Shown: piece after piece, positions 15,835-24,353 of the stretch
How positions within the stretch are numbered: the first letter of the stretch is position 1
Layout of the letters: each line of letters begins with the position of its first letter
From: Kingella sp. (in: b-proteobacteria)
Lineage (GTDB): Bacteria > Pseudomonadota > Gammaproteobacteria > Burkholderiales > Neisseriaceae
Assembly: GCF_030527935.1 (NCBI RefSeq)
Contig: NZ_JAUMZV010000006.1
Coordinates: 1 to 64,000, forward strand
DNA length: 64,000 nt
Direction of reading: 5' to 3'
Program-made: the position numbers and the translations under genes
The notes under the pieces: generated by a model
The model's input: the letters and a program-made list of their open reading frames with translations, nothing else
Database searches by the model: none
What the model was told of the DNA's origin: nothing

Positions 15835-16443
15835 TCAAGCTGCCTGAAACAACGCTAAATACGCGCGATGCTGTCGTTCAACCGCTTGCTGCAAATCCTG
15901 CAAACTGCCTGTATTGGCAATCACATCATCCGCAACGCGCAAACGCGCTTCATCGCTCGCTTGGCTAGCCATAATGGCGCGAACAGCCGCTCCTGTCAAA
16001 CCATTGCGCGCCATCACACGCTGCACACGGACGCTTTCAGGGCAAGTAACCACCAAAATCCGCGCCACAATCGATTGAAAAATAGGATGTTCTACCAAAG
16101 TAGGAATTTCCACCACGCCATAGGCAGCCTGAAAATCCTTTTGCTGCCGCTCAATTTCAGCAAAAATCAACGGATGCAAAATCGCTTCCAACTTCGCCTT
16201 TTCCCGCTTATCCGCAAACACCCGTTCGCGCATATAACCACGGTTTAGGCAGCCTGAAATGGTCAACGCACCATCACCAAATTGCTCACGAATCTGCTGC
16301 AATGCTGCATTGCTCGCCGTTTGCGTAAGCTGTCGCGAAATCGCATCCGCATCAATTCGCGGCACGCCCAAAGCAGAAAAATCGGCAGCGACTTGACTCT
16401 TGCCACTACCGATTCCACCTGTTAGTCCAATCCAAACAGTCAT
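15835..16443 (-). CDS. coaE: dephospho-CoA kinase
   Basis: The last enzyme of coenzyme A synthesis. The P-loop GLTGGIGSGKS lies at 6-16, the substrate segment RIDADAISRQL near 29-39, and VVEIPTLVE near 111-119. Length 202 is typical. Two DUS are in frame. The start lies one base beyond the pilD stop, so pilD-coaE are co-transcribed. Confidence 0.94.
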   Translation of the reverse strand: MTVWIGLTGGIGSGKSQVAADFSALGVPRIDADAISRQLTQTASNAALQQIREQFGDGALTISGCLNRGYMRERVFADKREKAKLEAILHPLIFAEIERQQKDFQAAYGVVEIPTLVEHPIFQSIVARILVVTCPESVRVQRVMARNGLTGAAVRAIMASQASDEARLRVADDVIANTGSLQDLQQAVERQHRAYLALFQAA

Positions 16444-16444
16444 T

Positions 16445-17278
16445 TTAAAAGCCTGATTTTATCAGCCACCAGTGAATAAAATCGCCCACCGAACCATGAA
16501 ATAAAAACACAAACCAGCCCGCAACTGCCAAGCATGGACCAAATGCCATAGGCGTATTTCGTGCAACACGTTTAACTAAAAACGCCGCGATGCCCACAAG
16601 AGAAGCCACAAGCAAGGTAATCGGTATAACAGCAACGCCCAACCACGCACCAATCGCCGCCAGCAATTTGAAGTCGCCATAACCCATGCCTTCTTTGCCA
16701 GTCAGCAATTTGAACACATGAAACAGCGTCCACAGGCTCATATAGCCCACCATCGCGCCAATAACAGCCTGCTCCAATGGCACAAAACCTGTGTACAAAT
16801 TGAACAATAAACCGAACCATATCAATGGCAAAGTTAACTCATCAGGCAGCATTTGTGTATCTGCATCAATAAACGTCATCGCTACTACGTATGCCGTAAA
16901 CACACACGCGCCAATGGTTTCTAGCGAATAACCATATTGCCACGCCATCAATCCGAACAACACACCTGTTAACAATTCCACCAACGGATAGCGGATGCTA
17001 ATCGGCGTATGACAAGAATGACATTTACCGCGCAACATCAACCAGCTAATCACAGGAATATTGTGCCAAGGCTTAACTCTCGCACCACAATTCCCACAGC
17101 GCGATGGCGGCGTGATGAGATTGAAAGTAGGCTGCTCAATTGCTTCTAATCCCAAATGTGCTCTCGCTGCCCGTGTCCAATAATTGTTCAACCACACGGG
17201 CAAGCGATAGATAACCACATTTAGAAAACTGCCAATCAATAGACCAAAAATAATGGCAAAGATAACAATAATATCCAA
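16445..17278 (-). CDS. pilD: type IV prepilin peptidase PilD
   Basis: A 277-residue inner-membrane aspartyl protease that cleaves and N-methylates type IV prepilins. Two CXXC pairs (CGNC, CHSC) form the cytoplasmic zinc-binding loop near 61-94. The catalytic aspartates are in FIDADTQMLPDEL and GMGYGDFKLL (the GXGDXK-type motif). It lies between pilG and coaE, the usual neisserial order. Confidence 0.95.
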   Translation of the reverse strand: MDIIVIFAIIFGLLIGSFLNVVIYRLPVWLNNYWTRAARAHLGLEAIEQPTFNLITPPSRCGNCGARVKPWHNIPVISWLMLRGKCHSCHTPISIRYPLVELLTGVLFGLMAWQYGYSLETIGACVFTAYVVAMTFIDADTQMLPDELTLPLIWFGLLFNLYTGFVPLEQAVIGAMVGYMSLWTLFHVFKLLTGKEGMGYGDFKLLAAIGAWLGVAVIPITLLVASLVGIAAFLVKRVARNTPMAFGPCLAVAGWFVFLFHGSVGDFIHWWLIKSGF

Positions 17279-17288
17279 GGTTTATTCC

Positions 17289-18572
17289 TTAACCGATTGC
17301 ATCGCCCATGCTGAATAATGGCAAATACATTGCAACCAGAATAACACCAACGATACTACCCAATACAACCATAATGATAGGCTCCATCAAGGATGAAAGC
17401 GTTGCCACAGCAGTGTCTACCTCATCTTCATAGAATTCAGCTACTTTATTCAACATATCATCCAGCGCACCTGATTCTTCACCGATAGATGTCATTTGCA
17501 CAACCATATTGGGGAAGATACCTGCTGCTTGCATACCAGAGGTAAGTGAAATACCTTGGTTTACCTTACTGCGAATTTCATAAGTCGCTTCTTCGTAAAT
17601 AATATTACCTGATGCACCTGCAACAGAATCCAACACTTCAACCAAAGGTACACCCGCAGTAAACAGTGTAGCGGTTGTACGAGACCAGCGCGCAATTGTT
17701 GCTTTACGCACAATCTCACCAAAAATAGGCATTTTCAATAACCATCCATCCACTCGTTTTTGGAACGCAGGTGAACGCTTATGAAATTGAATCAAACCAA
17801 CTATGATACCGATAAAGATTGGAATAATTATCCATCCTTGACCCACAAAAAAATCAGATAAATTCATCATCCATTGTGTCAACCCCGGTAATTCTGCACC
17901 CAAACCTTCATAAATTTTCTTGAATGATGGCAATACAAACATCATCATGACCAAGATTAAGACAATAGCTACTACCATCACCGCAATCGGATAAGTCAGC
18001 GCACTTTTTACCTTTTTCTTAATGGCTTGTGTTTTTTCCATATAGGTTGCCAATTTATCCAGCAAACCTTCTAACACACCACCCGTTTCACCCGCAGCAA
18101 CCAAATTGCAATAAAATTTATCAAAATATTTGGGATGTTGTGAAAACGAGCTAGCCAAAGAATTACCTTGTTCAACGCTGTTTTTTACATCCAACAACAA
18201 GTTAGTCATCGCAGCATTAGAATGACCTTTCGCCACAATATCAAATGCTTGCATCAGCGGCAGACCCGCTTTCATCATAGTAGCCAACTGACGTGTAAAC
18301 ACCGTGATATCTGCAGAAGTAATCTTTTTCTGCCGTTGTTTTTTCATTTTCGTCAGTTGAATGATTTTGATTTGGCGACGTGCTAACTTTTGGCGTGCTT
18401 CATCTTCTGTTTTTGCAACAACCTCACCGCGCACAATCGAATCGCTTTGTAGACTTTTGCCTTCAAATTGATAACGATTGCCCTTTTCTACTTTCTTAAC
18501 ATTTGCAGCAGGTTTTTTTGCCACTACTTTTTTTGGGGCTGCTTTTCTAGCAGGTTTTGCTAAGGATGCCAT
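17289..18572 (-). CDS. pilG: type IV pilus inner-membrane platform protein PilG (PilC family)
   Basis: A 427-residue GspF/PilC-type platform protein. A Lys/Ala-rich N-terminal tail precedes two repeats of the GspF domain (about 95-220 and 298-420), with membrane helices near 198-218, 245-265 and 400-420. TRQLATMMKAGLPLMQAFDI is the family signature. It connects the PilF ATPase to pilin assembly. Neisseria uses the name pilG. It is needed for natural transformation, consistent with the DUS-rich genome. Confidence 0.94.
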   Translation of the reverse strand: MASLAKPARKAAPKKVVAKKPAANVKKVEKGNRYQFEGKSLQSDSIVRGEVVAKTEDEARQKLARRQIKIIQLTKMKKQRQKKITSADITVFTRQLATMMKAGLPLMQAFDIVAKGHSNAAMTNLLLDVKNSVEQGNSLASSFSQHPKYFDKFYCNLVAAGETGGVLEGLLDKLATYMEKTQAIKKKVKSALTYPIAVMVVAIVLILVMMMFVLPSFKKIYEGLGAELPGLTQWMMNLSDFFVGQGWIIIPIFIGIIVGLIQFHKRSPAFQKRVDGWLLKMPIFGEIVRKATIARWSRTTATLFTAGVPLVEVLDSVAGASGNIIYEEATYEIRSKVNQGISLTSGMQAAGIFPNMVVQMTSIGEESGALDDMLNKVAEFYEDEVDTAVATLSSLMEPIIMVVLGSIVGVILVAMYLPLFSMGDAIG

Positions 18573-18595
18573 AATGATTCCTTCAATTTAGTTAA

Positions 18596-20281
18596 TTATT
18601 CATTTGTTGTTGCAATTACTTCCTCCAACGAAGTAATCCCTTGCATAACTTTCAATAACCCAGAACGGCGCAAATCCACCAATCCTTCTTCGTAAGCAAT
18701 ATTGGCAATATCCACTTCTGTACCACCTTTCATGATGACCGCTTTCATTTTTTCGGTCATGGGCATCACTTCATACAAGCCAGCACGCCCTTTATAGCCC
18801 TTGCCTTTACAGGCATCACACCCAACAGGGCGATACATCGTCCATTCTTTTGCCAAATCTTCTTCTGTGAAGCCTACATCCAATAATGCTTCTTTGGGAG
18901 GGCGTTCCATTGGTTGTTTGCAAGCCACGCACAAGCGACGTGCTAAGCGTTGCGCCATAATCAAGTTTACCGCACTAGCAATATTAAATGGTGCTACGCC
19001 CATATTGAGCATACGAGATAATGTTGCGGGGGCATTATTGGTATGCAAGGTTGAAAACACCATATGCCCTGTTTGCGCCGCTTTAATCGCAATATCCGCT
19101 GTTCCTAAATCACGAATCTCACCAATCATAATTACGTCTGGGTCTTGCCGCAAGAACGCTTTTAGTGCCGCTTCAAATGTTAAGCCTTGCTTGTCGTTTA
19201 CGTTTACTTGGTTAATCCCTGGTAAGTTAATCTCTGCAGGGTCTTCTGCGGTGGAGATATTGATGTCTTCGGTGTTAAGAATATTTAAGCAAGTATAGAG
19301 CGACACCGTTTTACCTGAACCTGTTGGTCCTGTTACCAGTACCATGCCGTATGGACGATTGATGGCTTCCAAAATCAGTTCTTTTTGAAAATCTTCAAAG
19401 CCCAGTTGGTCAATATTCAGGCTGGCTGCGTCTGAATTCAAAATACGCATTACCACTTTTTCGCCGAACAGGCAGGGCATGGTGTTTACACGAAAGTCAA
19501 TGGCTTTGGCATTTTTGGAAAATTGCAACTGAATCCGTCCGTCTTGCGGAACGCGCTTTTCAGAAATATCCATTTTCGCCATCACTTTAATACGCGATGC
19601 TAACTGGCTACGCACGGAAAGCGGGGGCTGTACCACTTCGCGCAACTGACCATCCGCACGGAAGCGAACACGCGCCATAAATTCGTAAAATTCAAAGTGA
19701 ATATCGGATGCGCCTGATTGAACCGCATCGGCCAGAATTTTTTGAATAAATCGCGCAACAGGCCCATCTTCTTCTTCCACACCATCCACAATCATGGCGG
19801 GAGCTTGACCGTTTTCCAGTTGCGTGGCGGCAACGTCCATTTCTTTTAACAATTCGTTGTTGCTTTGACCAAACCAGTCCAACACATTGGTTAATTGGTC
19901 ATCGCGCACCACCACCAGCTCAACTTGCAAGCCTGATGCAAACGCCAGTTTTTGCACATTTTGGATTTGCGTGGGGTCGGAAACGCCCACATACAAAGAA
20001 CGTCCGCGCTTCAACAATGGGATGCAACGAAATTCTTTCATTTGTTCCGATGTCATCACGTCTTTAATTACGCGGCTGCGCGGATAGTAATTCAAATCCA
20101 AAACAGGGTAATTAAATAAGCGGGCGCATAATTCTGCCAACGATTCTGGCGTAATAACTTTGTCGCCAAAAAGCAGGGGCATAACGGGTTTTTCTGCTTT
20201 TACGGCTGCTTGATATTTTTCAATATTCTCTTGTGGAACAAGTTTTTGCTGTACCAAAATACGCAATAAACCAATACTCAT
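18596..20281 (-). CDS. pilF: type IV pilus extension ATPase PilF (PilB family)
   Basis: A 561-residue GspE-type hexameric ATPase that powers pilus extension. The N-terminal MshEN-like domain spans about 40-150. Walker A GPTGSGKTVSLY, the Asp box, Walker B DPDVIMIGEIRD and a His box follow. A tetracysteine zinc motif CVACKQP... CDACKGKGY is near 463-501. It begins the pilF-pilG-pilD-coaE-zapD series. Confidence 0.95.
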   Translation of the reverse strand: MSIGLLRILVQQKLVPQENIEKYQAAVKAEKPVMPLLFGDKVITPESLAELCARLFNYPVLDLNYYPRSRVIKDVMTSEQMKEFRCIPLLKRGRSLYVGVSDPTQIQNVQKLAFASGLQVELVVVRDDQLTNVLDWFGQSNNELLKEMDVAATQLENGQAPAMIVDGVEEEDGPVARFIQKILADAVQSGASDIHFEFYEFMARVRFRADGQLREVVQPPLSVRSQLASRIKVMAKMDISEKRVPQDGRIQLQFSKNAKAIDFRVNTMPCLFGEKVVMRILNSDAASLNIDQLGFEDFQKELILEAINRPYGMVLVTGPTGSGKTVSLYTCLNILNTEDINISTAEDPAEINLPGINQVNVNDKQGLTFEAALKAFLRQDPDVIMIGEIRDLGTADIAIKAAQTGHMVFSTLHTNNAPATLSRMLNMGVAPFNIASAVNLIMAQRLARRLCVACKQPMERPPKEALLDVGFTEEDLAKEWTMYRPVGCDACKGKGYKGRAGLYEVMPMTEKMKAVIMKGGTEVDIANIAYEEGLVDLRRSGLLKVMQGITSLEEVIATTNE

Positions 20282-20460
20282 ACTGCTTCCTGTTTATTCT
20301 TTATGCTTGATTAGGCAGCCTGAAAATCTTGGACTGCCTTGCGCATTAAACTGTAAAATTTCTCGGGCAATTATACCAAATCTCGCTTTAAGTGTTGCTT
20401 TATCTTAGCAAATGTAAAGTTTTTTAGGGAAAAGCGTTTTATTTATGCGACAAATGAAAA

Positions 20461-20486
20461 AAAGCAGCTAAATTTAGCTGCTTTTT
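20461..20486 (-). terminator. intrinsic terminator of the tRNA-Thr pair
   Basis: AAAGCAGCTAAATTTAGCTG with CTTTTT forms a perfect palindromic stem with T-runs on both sides. On the minus strand it lies just downstream of the tRNA genes. Confidence 0.75.
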
Positions 20487-20489
20487 ATT

Positions 20490-20565
20490 TGGTGCCGGCG
20501 GCAGGAATCGAACTCGCGACCCCCTGATTACAAGTCAGGTGCTCTACCAACTGAGCTACACCGGC
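20490..20565 (-). tRNA. tRNA-Thr (anticodon UGU)
   Basis: A 76-nt canonical tRNA with encoded CCA. The acceptor strand GCCGGTG pairs with the 3' end, the anticodon arm is CCTGA-CTTGTAA-TCAGG with anticodon TGT, and the T arm has GTTCGATTC. It is identical to its neighbour at 20583-20658. Confidence 0.97.
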
Positions 20566-20582
20566 GTTAAAGGAGTGAATTG

Positions 20583-20658
20583 TGGTGCCGGCGGCAGGAA
20601 TCGAACTCGCGACCCCCTGATTACAAGTCAGGTGCTCTACCAACTGAGCTACACCGGC
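20583..20658 (-). tRNA. tRNA-Thr (anticodon UGU), second copy
   Basis: Same 76-nt sequence as the tRNA at 20490-20565, separated by 17 bases. Both would be transcribed leftward as one precursor. Confidence 0.97.
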
Positions 20659-20753
20659 ACGGAAAGACGCGCATTATACGGCTATTTTAGGATTTGGCAA
20701 GGGTTGGTTAAGGCTTTGTAAACAGGGGTTTGTTTTTTATTGATAAATTATTT

Positions 20754-21443
20754 TCAGGCTGCCTGAAAGGGGATTACGCTGCCGTCTTGCACGGTGAGCA
20801 CGCGGTTGAAGCGTTGGGCGAGTTCGTCGTCGTGGGTAACCACAATCAGGGCGGTGCCCAGCTCGGCTTGCAAATCCAGCATCAAATCCAGCACAAGGCG
20901 GGCATTTTTGCGGTCTAGGTTGCCTGTGGGCTCATCGGCGAGCAGGCATTTGGGGTGGTTGACAAGGGCGCGGGCGATGGCGGCGCGTTGTCGTTCGCCG
21001 CCTGATAGCTCGGCGGGCCGGTGTTGGATGCGTTGCGCCAGTCCCACTTTTTCTAGCATGGTTTTGGCGCGGGCTTCGGCTTCGCGGCGGGGCAGTTTGC
21101 CAATCAGCAGAGGCATCATCACGTTTTCCAGCGCGGTAAACTCGGCGAGCAGATGGTGGAATTGGTACACAAAGCCGAGATTTTGATTGCGCAGCGCGCC
21201 GAGTTTGGCTTGGCTGAGCGTTTTCAGGTCTTGCCCGATGATTTTCAGGCTGCCTGAATCGGGTTTATCCAGCCCGCCGAGAATGTGCAGCAGGGTGGAT
21301 TTGCCGCTGCCTGATGCGCCGATGATGCTGACGCTTTCGTTTTCGTTGATGCTGAAATTAAGGTCGCGCAGCACTTCCACGTTGAGCGCGCCGTCGTGGT
21401 AGGTTTTGGCGATGTGTTGGGCTTCGATAATGGGCTTATTCAT
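20754..21443 (-). CDS. lolD: lipoprotein-releasing system ATP-binding protein LolD
   Basis: The ATPase of the LolCDE complex that releases lipoproteins from the inner membrane to LolA. Walker A GASGSGKST, the signature LSGGERQR and Walker B LLADEPTGNLD are present. The start at 21443 (MNKPIIEAQHIAKTY) is chosen; it overlaps the lolC stop by eight bases, which supports coupling. The gene ends in a dual-orientation DUS (FQAA). Confidence 0.94.
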   Translation of the reverse strand: MNKPIIEAQHIAKTYHDGALNVEVLRDLNFSINENESVSIIGASGSGKSTLLHILGGLDKPDSGSLKIIGQDLKTLSQAKLGALRNQNLGFVYQFHHLLAEFTALENVMMPLLIGKLPRREAEARAKTMLEKVGLAQRIQHRPAELSGGERQRAAIARALVNHPKCLLADEPTGNLDRKNARLVLDLMLDLQAELGTALIVVTHDDELAQRFNRVLTVQDGSVIPFQAA

Positions 21444-22698
21444 AGCGTAGGGCTTCTGCGGGTTGGGTTCGGGCGGCGCGCCAGCTTGGGTAGAGCGTGG
21501 CAAGGAAGGATAAAAGCAGCGAAATCAGGACAACGGTGATGACATCGGGGGCTTGGATGTCGCTGGGCAGGTAGTCAATAAAATAGACTTTGGCGGAGAT
21601 AAGGTGCGTGCCTGTTTGCATTTCTATCCATTTGATGATGCTGCCGATTTTCCACGCCAGCAGCAAGCCGAAAACCAGCCCGAATAGCGTGCCGAGTATG
21701 CCTGCCACCATGCCTTGCACCACAAAAATCTTCATCACGCCGCGCGGGGATAAGCCGAGCGTGCGCAGGATGGCGATGTCGGATTGTTTTTCGGTTACGG
21801 CCATCACCAGTGAAGAAACAAGGTTAAACGCAGCAACGATGATGATGCAGGTGAGCAGCAACGAGAGCATGCGTTTTTCCATTTCTACGGCGGAGAAATA
21901 GCTGCGGTTGTTGTCCGTCCAATCTTGCACCCATATTGTATTGCGCTGGTTTTCGGGGATAAGCCGCTGCATCACGGCGGGGGCGTTTTGCGGGTCGGCA
22001 AGGCGCAGGCGCAATGGGATGCTGCTTTCATCTTGGCGATAGAGTTTTTTTGCATCTTCTAGGTGAATCAAGGCTTTAACGTTGTCGGCATCTTCTACGC
22101 CTGTTTTCACAATGCCGACTACGTTGAACTGTTTGAGCCGTGGGGCTACGCCTGCGGGGGTTACGTTGCCTTCGGGGGTGATGACGGTTACTTTATTGCC
22201 GATGGTTACGTCTAGCGTTTTAGCAAGGGCGGAACCGAGAATGATGTTGAATTCGTCGGGTTTTAGGTCGTTCAGGCTGCCTGCTTCTAGGTTGTTGGCG
22301 TAATCCACCACTTTGCGTTCTTGCTCGGGCAGGATGCCGTCTAGTTGCACGCCTCGCACTTCGCCTGCGTTTGCCAGCAGGGCTTGCCCTGATAACAAGG
22401 GGGCGGTGGCAATGATTTCGGTTTTGTTGGCAAGCTGGGTTTGCAGTTGTTGCCATGTGGGCGCGCTGGCGGCTTCGGCTTCGCTGGGCAAGTAGCTAAC
22501 CATAGCGTGTGGGGCGATGTTGAGCAGCTGCCCGCGAATTTCTTTTTGAAAGCCGTTGACTACGGATAACACGGTAATCAGGGCGATAACGCCAAGTGCG
22601 ATGCCCACGATGGAGATTGCAGAAATGAACGACATAAAGCCGCTGCGTTTTTTGGCGCGGAGATAGCGCAAGCCAATCCATGTTTCTAGTGATGCCAT
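21436..22698 (-). CDS. lolC: lipoprotein-releasing system permease LolC/LolE
   Basis: A 420-residue FtsX-type permease with four predicted membrane helices, starting MASLETWIGLRYLRAKKRSGFMS as in LolC/E. The large periplasmic loop (about 50-260) and the C-terminal helices fit the family. Only one permease gene is seen beside lolD; some Neisseriaceae have a single hybrid (LolF-type) permease, so LolC versus LolF is open. The longer reading frame to 22887 runs through the DUS, the MITE and the prophage end and is not coding. Confidence 0.9.
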   Translation of the reverse strand: MASLETWIGLRYLRAKKRSGFMSFISAISIVGIALGVIALITVLSVVNGFQKEIRGQLLNIAPHAMVSYLPSEAEAASAPTWQQLQTQLANKTEIIATAPLLSGQALLANAGEVRGVQLDGILPEQERKVVDYANNLEAGSLNDLKPDEFNIILGSALAKTLDVTIGNKVTVITPEGNVTPAGVAPRLKQFNVVGIVKTGVEDADNVKALIHLEDAKKLYRQDESSIPLRLRLADPQNAPAVMQRLIPENQRNTIWVQDWTDNNRSYFSAVEMEKRMLSLLLTCIIIVAAFNLVSSLVMAVTEKQSDIAILRTLGLSPRGVMKIFVVQGMVAGILGTLFGLVFGLLLAWKIGSIIKWIEMQTGTHLISAKVYFIDYLPSDIQAPDVITVVLISLLLSFLATLYPSWRAARTQPAEALRYE

Positions 22699-22757
22699 TT
22701 GTTTCAGGCTGCCTTTGCTGGGGGTGGTTTGATGGAAAGGGAGCGATTGTATCATTA

Positions 22758-22833
22758 AGAACCTGTATTCATTATTTGCATAGGCAGATTTGATGACATA
22801 AAAGCGCGAATACAAGGCAAAAAGCGCAGCAAG
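22758..22833 (+). repeat. left half of a 162-bp MITE-like element split by the prophage
   Basis: It begins with the inverted-repeat end AGAACCTGTATTCA and stops after CAAG at 22833, where the prophage begins. The sequence matches the first 76 bases of the intact element at 62016-62177 with few changes. Confidence 0.88.
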
Positions 22834-22857
22834 TGTGGGGGACTGATAGTTTTTGCA
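22834..22857 (+). other. prophage left end with transposase-binding-like box
   Basis: The terminal TGTGGGGG is followed by TTTTTGCA (22850-22857), whose complement TGCAAAAA lies 17 bases from the end. The right end has TGCAAAA at exactly the same distance from its terminal CA. No gene lies between here and the repressor stop; 22858-23065 holds only an inverted repeat. Confidence 0.65.
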
Positions 22858-23010
22858 CCGCTCCAATTCGTGCTGAACTTCGCGCAAACCCTTGCTACAT
22901 CAACGATGCAGCCGATTGTGCCTACGCCAACGATGACGTTACCTTTTTCAAAAAAACGATAAAAACCTATCAAATTCCTAGCAAAAGCTAGTGGATTTCG
23001 CGCAAGAATG

Positions 23011-23060
23011 AACGCGGTTTAATCAGGAATTAACACCTGATTAAACCGCGTTTAATTTTT
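23011..23060 (+). terminator. 17-bp perfect inverted repeat beyond the repressor gene
   Basis: AACGCGGTTTAATCAGG (23011-23027) and its exact complement (23036-23052) enclose eight bases. On the plus strand the stem is followed by TAATTTTT, so it would best stop transcripts entering the phage from the left; it lies six bases before the end of the leftward repressor gene and may serve that too. Confidence 0.6.
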
Positions 23061-23065
23061 GGGCA

Positions 23066-23821
23066 TTACAGCAAGCGCCCCAGCCAGACGACTTTGCCGA
23101 TAATGGCGAAATCGTCATCGGCGGACAGCTCAAAGGGCGGATAAGCGGTATTGGCACTGATGACCAGCAGTTTGTTTGGCAGGCGCTGGATGCGCTTTAC
23201 AAACACTTCGTTGCCGATTCGCAGTGCGTACAACCCGTCGCGCACTTCGTTTTGGGCGTGGTCAACCAAGATTGTGTCGTTGTTTTTTAGGACGTCGTCC
23301 ATGCTGTCGCCGCTTACTTTGACGACTGAAAGCTTGTCAAACTGCGATGTAACAAAGGTTTGCAGCCATTCGGCGCGGAAGGCGAGCGTGTTGATGGGCT
23401 GCTCGTTGTCCACCCACAAGCCAATGCCAGCGGATAGGCGCACATCGTAGTATGGGATAAACACAAACTCATCTACATCAACGGGGTTGCCTTGCGTATC
23501 GCACACGTCTGCGCTTTCAGGCTGCCTGTTTTTGCGCTTTTGCGCAGCGAGCTGCTGAACCAGCTTATCGGTGCGGGCGATATTGTCGGCTAGGGACATT
23601 TCTTGGGGTTGCGCGGGGAAAGGCTCGCCTTCTCCTGTCATCAACCATTGCCAATCACATTTTTTTAAATTCTGTATCAAAATCAAAGTTTCAGCTTTTG
23701 GAATAGTATTCTTTTCCAAAATCCGCATCATTCCACTAATGGATAAATTCAAATCTTTTGCAATATGTGCAGGCTTCGCTCCGTCCCATAAAAACAGCAG
23801 CCGTTCTTTAAAATTTTCCAT
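23066..23821 (-). CDS. phage repressor with S24 (LexA-like) peptidase domain
   Basis: A 251-residue protein with an N-terminal helix-turn-helix (about 15-40, AHIAKDLNLSISGMMRIL) and a C-terminal S24 domain. The nucleophile is Ser173 in SGDSMDD and the base Lys209 in VFVKRIQ. The Ala131-Gly132 pair in LSAGIG is the likely self-cleavage site. This points to SOS-controlled induction, unlike Mu c, which is not LexA-like but is common in Mu-like phages. It reads leftward from the operator region, facing ner. A DUS lies in frame (RQPES). Confidence 0.9.
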   Translation of the reverse strand: MENFKERLLFLWDGAKPAHIAKDLNLSISGMMRILEKNTIPKAETLILIQNLKKCDWQWLMTGEGEPFPAQPQEMSLADNIARTDKLVQQLAAQKRKNRQPESADVCDTQGNPVDVDEFVFIPYYDVRLSAGIGLWVDNEQPINTLAFRAEWLQTFVTSQFDKLSVVKVSGDSMDDVLKNNDTILVDHAQNEVRDGLYALRIGNEVFVKRIQRLPNKLLVISANTAYPPFELSADDDFAIIGKVVWLGRLL

Positions 23822-23827
23822 AGCAAA

Positions 23828-23988
23828 CTCTTTTGTTAAGTAAAAAAGCGACTAAACAAGAGACTAACCAAAAAATGGAACTTTTTTGTTTAGTTAAATT
23901 CTCAAAAGAAACAAATATTTGAGAATTTTCTCCACGAAAGAGCGAAATTTACTAAGCAAAAGAGTTTACAACTCCTTTTTTGTTTAGT
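23828..23988. promoter_or_regulatory. early operator region with six repeated sites
   Basis: Six copies of a site close to ACTAAACAAAAGAG occur in alternating orientation: 23828-23841 (-), 23851-23864 (+), 23863-23876 (+), 23881-23895 (-), 23951-23964 (+), 23975-23988 (-). Between them an 11-bp inverted repeat AAATTCTCAAA/TTTGAGAATTT spans 23896-23928. It fits repressor or Ner operators controlling the divergent repressor and early promoters. Confidence 0.75.
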
Positions 23989-24047
23989 AATATGCGCCCA
24001 TACCAAACCAAGTAACCCGATAAAGTAACTTAATAAGGTAACACATT

Positions 24048-24320
24048 ATGCAAAAAAATACAGCAACATCTACCGCCAAAGATTGGCATCGCGCAGATGT
24101 TACCGCTGCTTTAAAAAAGGTTGGGTGGTCGGTTCGTGCTTTATCAAGAGCACATGGGCTGCATCCTGACACGTTAAGCGCAGCGCTAATCCGCCCTTAT
24201 CCCAAAGGCGAGAAAATTATTGCTGATGCTTTGGGCTTAACACCGCAAGACATCTGGCCGGAACGCGAAGCAAGACGAAATTTTCAACCCATACTGCATC
24301 GTGCACAGCCTGCTATTTAG
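24048..24320 (+). CDS. ner: Ner-like early regulator (Nlp family)
   Basis: A 90-residue DNA-binding protein matching Mu Ner and Nlp: KDWHRADVTAALKKVGWSVRALSR, LHPDTLSAAL and PKGEKIIADALG...PQDIWPER. Ner shuts down early and repressor promoters in lytic growth. It is the first gene rightward of the operator array; RBS AAGG lies at 24036-24039. The C-terminal extension of about 15 residues is longer than Mu Ner. Confidence 0.93.
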   Translation: MQKNTATSTAKDWHRADVTAALKKVGWSVRALSRAHGLHPDTLSAALIRPYPKGEKIIADALGLTPQDIWPEREARRNFQPILHRAQPAI

Positions 24321-24353
24321 CAGCTTTACACGAATTTTAAGAAAGTTATTCAA

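Noticed and set aside
22755..22973. 72-codon minus-strand frame over the prophage left end
   Set aside because: It runs through the phage terminus and the MITE half, so it is created by the junction and not a gene.
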